This document shows positions 51,845-56,275 of a DNA stretch of 56,275 nucleotides, piece by piece (positions within the stretch are counted from its first letter, which is position 1; the number at the start of each line of letters is the position of its first letter). This stretch comes from a virus. The stretch spans positions 1-56,275 of the IMG/VR virus record IMGVR_UViG_3300021378_002088. One strand, 5' to 3'. Below the pieces are notes generated by a model that had not been told where the DNA came from, did not search any database, and worked only from the letters and a program-made list of their open reading frames with translations. The position numbers and the translations under genes are program-made.

Positions 51845-53614
51845 ATGCTTAAATTAAAAAACATCAGTGTAAAGAATTTCATGAGTGTTGGAAACAACGT
51901 TCAAGGTGTGCGGTTTGACGACAAGAACTTAACACTAGTACTAGGTAACAATCTAGACCTAGGTGGTGACGGTAGTAGAAATGGCACAGGTAAGACTACT
52001 ATTATTAATGCACTCAGTTACGCATTATATGGTGAAGCACTTACTAACATTCGTCGCGATAACTTAATTAACAAAACAAATGCCAAGGGCATGATAGTTA
52101 GTGTAGACTTTGAACTTAACGGTGTTGAATATCGTATAGAAAGAGGCAGACGTCCTAATATATTACGTTTCTTTGTTAACGGTACTGAGTCAGGTGATCA
52201 AGAGCAACAAGGCGACAGCAGAGAAACACAAAAACACATTGAAAAAATAATTGGCTTTACTCACGAAATGTTTAAGCATATTGTTGCACTAAACACATAC
52301 ACTGAACCTTTCTTAGGCATGAAAAATAACGATCAGAGAGACATGATTGAGCAACTACTTGGTATACAGGAGTTGTCAGAAAAAGCAGAAACACTCAAAG
52401 AAAGAATGAAGGATACTAGAGACAGTATCAAGGAAGAGGAAATTCGAATCAATGCTGTCAAAGATGGCAATGCTAGAATGGAAAAGAATATCAAAGAAAT
52501 CGAAAGCCGCAGTATGGCCTGGGAAGCCAATAAGAAATCTAAACTATCTGAAATGGCTGATGCTCTAGAAGAAGTCAACGAACTAGATGTAGACGAAGAA
52601 ATTGCAAAGCATAATGCATTAGTTGAAATAAAAGATCACGAAGCAAATTTAAATGTATTAGTAAGTAATATCACTAACACAGAAACCAGTATTAAAAGAA
52701 GTAATACTAAACTGCAAACACTAGAAGCAAATTTGGCTAAAGCAAAAGAAGGTACATGCCCTGCTTGTGGACAAGATACAGCACATTTAGACACACATGA
52801 AGAATATACGGCCGATTTAAACACCGAAATAACAGAGGAAAGGACATATAACAACACCCTAATCACTAAAGAAAAAGAGTTAAAAACAGGCGTAGAAATG
52901 CTAGGACCTGTTCAAGAACGCCCTAAAACCTTCTATAGAACACTAGAAGAGGCCCTTACTCATAGAAATAATGTAGATAACTTAATACAAAGTATTGAAG
53001 ACAAGAACAACGAAGAAAATCCTTACATAGAACAAATAGAATCTATGAAACAAACTGGTATACAAGAAGTCAGTTGGGATATTATAAATGAACTCACAGC
53101 ATTAAAAGATCACCAAGAGTTCTTGTATAAACTGCTAACAAGCAAAGACAGTTTTATCCGTAGACGTATTATTGATCAAAACATTGCTTACTTGAATCAC
53201 AGACTGGCACACTACTTAAATGCTATTGGTTTGCCACATGATGTTAAATTTAACAGTGACCTAAGTGTAGAGATCACAGAGTATGGCAGAGACTTAGACT
53301 TTGATAATTTAAGTAGAGGTGAACGTAACAGACTAATACTGAGTTTGAGTTGGGCATTCAGAGACATATATGAAAGTCTTAATCACCCAATGAACTTTTT
53401 ATGCATTGACGAACTTATTGACAGTGGTTTAGACGGTGTTGGTGTAGAGAATGCATTGGGCATACTCAAGAAAATGAGCAGAGAACAAAACAAAAATATC
53501 ATGCTTATATCACACAGAGAAGAACTCAGTGGTAGAGTAAATGATGTATTATATGTAATCAAAGAAGGCGGCTTCACTAGTTACAACACTGATACGGAAT
53601 ATGTGGAAAGTTAG
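51845..53614 (+). CDS. 46: Recombination endonuclease subunit gp46 (SbcC/Rad50-like)
   Basis: 589 residues; T4 gp46 has 560. Walker A is GSRNGTGKTT at about 43-52. Two long coiled-coil arms flank a zinc hook CPACGQ at 305-310. The ABC signature LSRGERNRLILSLSW is near 488 and the Walker B FLCIDELID near 517, followed by a D-loop (SGLDGVG) and ISHREE as H-loop. It is the ATPase partner of gp47. The stop codon TAG is directly followed by the GTG start of the next gene. Confidence 0.93.
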   Translation: MLKLKNISVKNFMSVGNNVQGVRFDDKNLTLVLGNNLDLGGDGSRNGTGKTTIINALSYALYGEALTNIRRDNLINKTNAKGMIVSVDFELNGVEYRIERGRRPNILRFFVNGTESGDQEQQGDSRETQKHIEKIIGFTHEMFKHIVALNTYTEPFLGMKNNDQRDMIEQLLGIQELSEKAETLKERMKDTRDSIKEEEIRINAVKDGNARMEKNIKEIESRSMAWEANKKSKLSEMADALEEVNELDVDEEIAKHNALVEIKDHEANLNVLVSNITNTETSIKRSNTKLQTLEANLAKAKEGTCPACGQDTAHLDTHEEYTADLNTEITEERTYNNTLITKEKELKTGVEMLGPVQERPKTFYRTLEEALTHRNNVDNLIQSIEDKNNEENPYIEQIESMKQTGIQEVSWDIINELTALKDHQEFLYKLLTSKDSFIRRRIIDQNIAYLNHRLAHYLNAIGLPHDVKFNSDLSVEITEYGRDLDFDNLSRGERNRLILSLSWAFRDIYESLNHPMNFLCIDELIDSGLDGVGVENALGILKKMSREQNKNIMLISHREELSGRVNDVLYVIKEGGFTSYNTDTEYVES

Positions 53615-54058
53615 GTGAGCAACTGGACATACAACGGAAAGGCAGTAGACAACTTACCCGAAGATTGCGAAGCATTCGTGTATCTAATTACTAACAACAC
53701 AAATAACAAAAAGTATGTAGGTAAGAAACTAGCAAAGTTTAAAACTACTAAACCACCACTCAAAGGCAAAAAGAATAAACGCCGTGGTTTCAAAGAAAGC
53801 GATTGGCAAACTTATTGGGGCAGTTCAGACAATCTAAAAGAAGACGTAGAAGCACTAGGTGAAGATAAATTTACCAGAGAGATTTTATACTTTTGTCCTA
53901 GCAGAGGCGTTGCTAGTTATATAGAAGCAAGAGAACAATTTGAAAGAAAAGTGTTATTGCGTGATGACTACTACAATGGTATTATCAACGTTCGAGTAGG
54001 TGGTTCAAAAATCTTACGTGAAGGCGTTAAAGATTCACTCCATAATCCAGATACATAA
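53615..54058 (+). CDS. GIY-YIG-like nuclease, degenerate motif
   Basis: 147 residues starting at GTG 53615, directly after the gp46 stop; no ATG is available before the conserved core. FVYLITNNTNNKKYVGKK is a GIY-YIG-type strand pair in a variant form (VYL and YVG), followed by WQTYWGSSDNLKEDVEALGEDKFTREIL and EAREQFERKVLLRDDYYNG, which supply the downstream helix and Glu. T4-like phages carry several such proteins, some being homing endonucleases (Seg type), others repair-like. No DNA-binding extension is seen, so free-standing homing is uncertain. The last 24 nt overlap, tail to tail, the 2OG oxygenase gene on the minus strand. Confidence 0.65.
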   Translation: MSNWTYNGKAVDNLPEDCEAFVYLITNNTNNKKYVGKKLAKFKTTKPPLKGKKNKRRGFKESDWQTYWGSSDNLKEDVEALGEDKFTREILYFCPSRGVASYIEAREQFERKVLLRDDYYNGIINVRVGGSKILREGVKDSLHNPDT

Positions 54059-54532
54059 ACTCCATCTAGTACCAGAAATAACTTTGCTTACTTCATGTTC
54101 TGTATCACCTGGAAAAACTATTCCGTCCCCTGCTTTTAGTTCTACAGGCTTATCCTCAATATAAAATATCCCGCCTTCAAACTCGTCATTGAGGGGAATA
54201 CATATAGAGTACTTTGATAGATCTTTGTGTTTAGTACAAGTGTCATTTTTGTTATAATAATTAGCATAGAAAACATTATGATTTGTTATTATGTATGGTT
54301 CTGAATCTATACTTACTGGCATGATCAAACTGCTAACATACTCTGCTAACTCCTGTGTTAATCGTAACCGGTGCGTATTAAATGTTTTATGTGTGTTATT
54401 CCAGTTGGTGTCAGTCCAGTAACCAGGTACCATTGTAAGACCCCCAGGGTTGGGAGATTCGTCTGGTAATTTGTTTATTATTTCAGAACACTGATCTTTA
54501 GTCAAAATGCCGGTGATCGTAAAATGCTCCAT
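54035..54532 (-). CDS. 2OG-Fe(II) oxygenase, small
   Basis: 165 residues. His102-x-Asp104 (TKHKDLSKYSICIPL), His146 (GDTEHEVSKV) and Arg156 (GTRWSLCIWI) form the complete iron and 2-oxoglutarate set. EGGIFYIEDKPVELKAGDGIVFPG between them is the standard jelly-roll core. The substrate could be protein, nucleic acid or a small molecule. It is monocistronic on the minus strand, converging with the GIY-YIG-like gene. A CATAAATA octamer ends 5 nt before its ATG and no Shine-Dalgarno sequence is visible, so it is another candidate leaderless late mRNA. Confidence 0.8.
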   Translation of the reverse strand: MEHFTITGILTKDQCSEIINKLPDESPNPGGLTMVPGYWTDTNWNNTHKTFNTHRLRLTQELAEYVSSLIMPVSIDSEPYIITNHNVFYANYYNKNDTCTKHKDLSKYSICIPLNDEFEGGIFYIEDKPVELKAGDGIVFPGDTEHEVSKVISGTRWSLCIWIME

Positions 54533-54537
54533 AGCAA

Positions 54538-54545
54538 TATTTATG
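54538..54545 (-). promoter_or_regulatory. Late-promoter-like octamer CATAAATA, 5 nt before ATG
   Basis: CATAAATA, then TTGCT, then ATG at 54532 on the minus strand. First base differs from GATAAATA but spacing to the ATG is the same as for gp25. Confidence 0.5.
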
Positions 54546-54970
54546 ACTAGGATTACTCAAAAAATGTTATAAGCAACATCATAAGACGATAACTATTTGC
54601 TGAAGAACACAAAAAACACGGCACACTCAGACACAAAGTCTAACTCACATTACGGCACACAAATAGGACTATACACCCGCCCCAACCGAGGCATTGAATA
54701 TCGGGCTCTTTGACAATCCGGCAATGGAAACACCCGGTGCGAGATTCTGGAGATGTATAGCGGCAAAGATACAAACACACGACAAACAGTATTAGAAGGA
54801 TGTAGGCTCTGAGAAAAAGCAACCTACAAATTGATATAACTAAACTCTACAAGGTTATAACAATTTCCGTGAGATTCGAGACGGTAGTGTATGGGGACAA
54901 AAGGCTCACTGGTTCCTAATAGCACCCGAGTTAGAGATGGTAATGGTTCACTTGATGACACCTGACATTG

Positions 54971-54990
54971 TTCTCCTTGCATAAGGAGAA
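54971..54990 (+). promoter_or_regulatory. 8-bp hairpin covering a Shine-Dalgarno sequence and followed by a 5-codon frame
   Basis: TTCTCCTT-GCAT-AAGGAGAA is a perfect hairpin. Its 3' arm is a strong ribosome site (AAGGAG) located 4 nt before ATG at 54993, which opens a frame of five codons (MAQVT) ending at TGA 55008-55010. The stop lies in the loop of the next hairpin (55000-55016). It could be a leader-peptide-like control element, or part of a larger RNA. Confidence 0.4.
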
Positions 54991-54999
54991 TTATGGCTC

Positions 55000-55016
55000 A
55001 AGTTACTTGATAACTT
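55000..55016 (+). terminator. Possible intrinsic terminator hairpin
   Basis: AAGTTA-CTTGA-TAACTT, a 6-bp AT-rich stem followed by CTTTTAAAAAAATT. The stem is weak, so termination is only a possibility. Confidence 0.3.
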
Positions 55017-55078
55017 CTTTTAAAAAAATTGCAAACAAAAACTGATTGAACGAAGTGAATGAAGTTTGCAGTTGGCAA

Positions 55079-55093
55079 AGACACGAAGTGTCT
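55079..55093 (+). terminator. Short hairpin AGACAC-GAA-GTGTCT, possible RNA 3' end
   Basis: Perfect 6-bp stem with GAA loop just upstream of the late-type promoter of the gene at 55120. It lacks a clear T tract, so it may be a structural hairpin rather than a terminator. Confidence 0.3.
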
Positions 55094-55106
55094 ATAAACA
55101 TTAACA

Positions 55107-55114
55107 CATAAATA
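55107..55114 (+). promoter_or_regulatory. Late-promoter-like octamer CATAAATA, 5 nt before ATG
   Basis: CATAAATA, then TTAAC, then ATG at 55120 on the plus strand. Same geometry as three minus-strand genes, with no Shine-Dalgarno sequence. Confidence 0.5.
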
Positions 55115-55119
55115 TTAAC

Positions 55120-56016
55120 ATGATACCAGTAGAAGATAATTGGTTACACATAAAACATGAATTTCTTGAAGCATGTGATAACTTAAACAATAACAGTTTC
55201 ATCGACAACCTCATGACTTTTAGAAACTTAGGATTGTTTAAACTTTTATTGGATAAACAACACAACGGTTTATCAGGACATCCACAAGACTTCCTAGAAT
55301 GTGTATTGGCTATAGCAGAGCATGATGTAACAGTTGCACATGAGTTTGCCAAGATAGGCAGTATGTGTTTTCTTGTGCAACAGTTTCCACAACATGTAGC
55401 AGAGTCGGTGTACAAGGATTCCCCGGATGAAATCATAGTTAAAACAAACAGCGAAGCACCTGAGTATGCTGATTGGATAATAAAGCAAGATGGTGCTGGA
55501 TATATGCTGGGCAGGAATGTAAAAAATTTTAAGCCGGAGCATACTGTATCTTTCCGCGACCTACTAGACCCACAGCATGATAATTACATACTTAAATTAA
55601 GTTGGTTCCAACTGTATAACAGAGTATTAGTGTGCAGTCACTTAGGGGGTCTACAACGCATTATAAACGTCGCTATGCAACACAATACACATCAAGGGTT
55701 CATTGGTATAGCGGCACAAGAACTCGATGCTATGCGTCTTGTAATGCACAGAAACATTAACCATGCATTACTGCATTTAAAACACAATGAACAAATACCA
55801 ATGTTTGATCGTACCAAGTATAAATTACAAGCAAGTGTAGTTCCTGGTAATGTGATTAATTGTGTTTCAGAGTATTGTTATCTATCCGACGAAATCGAAT
55901 CTATAGTAGACCAGTTAGAACAACTTGACTTAGAGCATTTGATAAACGAGCATGATGATGGTGTTAACCATGTGGAACAATTAAAAGGCAATAACAGTAA
56001 AGACTTATTCCTCTGA
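55120..56016 (+). CDS. Acyl-CoA-dehydrogenase-like flavoprotein fold
   Basis: 298 residues; typical acyl-CoA dehydrogenases have about 380. FRNLGLFKLLLDKQHNGLSGHPQDFLECVLAIAEHDVTVAHEFAKIG (residues 30-85) matches the N-terminal helical domain, where the GLxGL-like turn and AEHD helix are usual. It is followed by a shortened middle segment with SEAPEYADWIIKQDGAGYMLGRNVKNF, as in the beta domain (xxGYxLxGxKxF). The C-terminal helices (NRVLVCSHLGGLQRIINVAM, ELDAMRLVMHRNINHALLHLK) fit the four-helix bundle. The family also includes flavin monooxygenases and nitroalkane oxidases, so a dehydrogenase activity should not be assumed, and FAD-binding residues cannot be verified by eye. It has a late-type promoter with 5-nt spacing. 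Its end overlaps the partial minus-strand gene by 12 nt. Confidence 0.55.
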   Translation: MIPVEDNWLHIKHEFLEACDNLNNNSFIDNLMTFRNLGLFKLLLDKQHNGLSGHPQDFLECVLAIAEHDVTVAHEFAKIGSMCFLVQQFPQHVAESVYKDSPDEIIVKTNSEAPEYADWIIKQDGAGYMLGRNVKNFKPEHTVSFRDLLDPQHDNYILKLSWFQLYNRVLVCSHLGGLQRIINVAMQHNTHQGFIGIAAQELDAMRLVMHRNINHALLHLKHNEQIPMFDRTKYKLQASVVPGNVINCVSEYCYLSDEIESIVDQLEQLDLEHLINEHDDGVNHVEQLKGNNSKDLFL

Positions 56017-56275
56017 TGGTGATTGAGGTGCAGTATCAGGTATCATTTCCTGTTTCATTTCATTATCTTTTTTACCGCCGTTCTTGGCAGTAATATACGA
56101 ACTAAAAGATTGTAGTACCATAACCTGATCGACTACGCCCATATGCCAGGCAGTAGGCCAGTCAATAGCACCTTCAGAATACATTACAAAATCAGCAATG
56201 CCCTTTGTGATATCTTCTGCCTGCTGTTCTAGACTTCCTAGATAGTCCCTGATTTGCTCAGGGTCTGCCCCACCT
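56005..56275 (-). CDS. Hypothetical protein, C-terminal part (partial)
   Basis: The last 90 codons (89 residues) of a minus-strand gene that runs off the right edge, with stop TAA at 56007-56005. The visible sequence includes DPEQIRDYLGSLEQQAEDITKGIADFVM, then GAIDWPTAWHMGVVDQVMVLQSFSSYI and a polar tail ending PSEE. It is helical and acidic-tailed with no motif I can name. A small virion or packaging-related protein is possible. The convergent overlap with the acyl-CoA-dehydrogenase-like gene is 12 nt. Confidence 0.6.
   Translation of the reverse strand, partial: GGADPEQIRDYLGSLEQQAEDITKGIADFVMYSEGAIDWPTAWHMGVVDQVMVLQSFSSYITAKNGGKKDNEMKQEMIPDTAPQSPSEE

Larger units (their letters stand above)
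54546..55106. other. Non-coding region with several hairpins, possible structured RNA
   Basis: This is the only stretch over 300 bases without a credible gene. On the plus strand I see a short hairpin AGAC/GTCT at 54629-54641, a direct repeat ACGGCACAC (54618 and 54652), TGTAGG/CCTACA (54801-54828), CCGT/ACGG (54868-54884), an 8-bp hairpin at 54971-54990, a 6-bp hairpin at 55000-55016, GCAAAC/GTTTGC flanking about 55031-55069, and AGACAC/GTGTCT at 55079-55093. Two related segments (GAGATTCTGGAGATG near 54741 and GAGATTCGAGACGG near 54871) recur. No tRNA cloverleaf or tmRNA tag frame was found. A 60-codon minus-strand frame here has no ribosome site or recognisable protein. Function unknown. 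Confidence 0.5.

Noticed and set aside
54640-54822. 60-codon minus-strand open frame
   Set aside because: No ribosome site, odd composition with many Cys and Arg, and it lies in a hairpin-rich non-coding region.
54533-55119. Two-piece tmRNA or glutamine riboswitch, known from some marine T4-like myophages
   Set aside because: No GGATTCGACGGG-type 5' piece, no CCA-ended T arm, no tag frame ending in hydrophobic-Ala-Ala and no CGTTCA/GGAAGTAGG pair could be found on either strand. The GAGATTC segments are only weakly similar. A covariance-model search would decide.

Overview
The window is a contiguous piece of a T4-like myovirus (Caudoviricetes) genome from an AT-rich, probably marine, bacterial host. 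Three things support this. There is a full set of T4-type baseplate and late-gene markers: gp48/54, gp53, gp5, gp25 and gp6 homologues, a gp55-type late sigma factor and the gp47/gp46 recombination nuclease. The base composition is roughly one third G+C by eye. The accessory genes (twitch-type radical SAM protein, many glycosyltransferases, 2OG-Fe(II) oxygenases, YADLAE-type fibre proteins) are typical of marine T4-like phages. The host cannot be named from the sequence. A complete TonB-dependent outer-membrane receptor gene points to a Gram-negative host that uses such receptors.

Layout. Bases 1-5340 (minus strand) hold a surface or virion modification island: a partial radical SAM protein, an SDR-like protein, three glycosyltransferase-like proteins, an SGNH-hydrolase-like protein and two unknowns. 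Bases 5380-13676 (minus) hold fibre-like or structural proteins around a 645-residue enzyme that combines a GT25 glycosyltransferase, a PLOD-type glycosyltransferase and a lysyl-hydroxylase domain, followed upstream by a prolyl-hydroxylase-like protein. Bases 13716-34997 (minus) are one open reading frame of 7,093 codons, directly coupled to gp6 (34997-39202) and gp25 (39202-39573).

Bases 40307-43386 (plus) form an island with an MTA/SAH-nucleosidase-like gene, the TonB-dependent receptor and two small genes. Bases 43369-49849 (minus) are the second baseplate operon: tail tube cap, gp53, large hub-like protein, gp5 OB-fold hub and a separate GH24-like protein. Bases 49977-54058 (plus) carry gp55, gp47, gp46 and a GIY-YIG-like protein, behind a consensus sigma70 promoter. 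The last part holds another 2OG oxygenase, a 587-base non-coding stretch rich in hairpins, an acyl-CoA-dehydrogenase-like gene and a partial gene.

Regulation. A late-promoter-like octamer, [G/C]ATAAATA, precedes the late transcription units and replaces the T4 TATAAATA. In four cases (13676, 39573, 54532, 55120) it lies exactly 5 nt before the ATG and no Shine-Dalgarno sequence is visible. By T4 spacing, transcription would start at the A of the AUG, which predicts leaderless late mRNAs. In the other cases it lies 18-56 nt upstream and an AGGA(G) ribosome site is present.

The items most worth following are the phage-borne TonB-dependent receptor, the three-domain hydroxylysine glycosylation enzyme, the predicted leaderless late mRNAs and the 7,093-residue virion protein.
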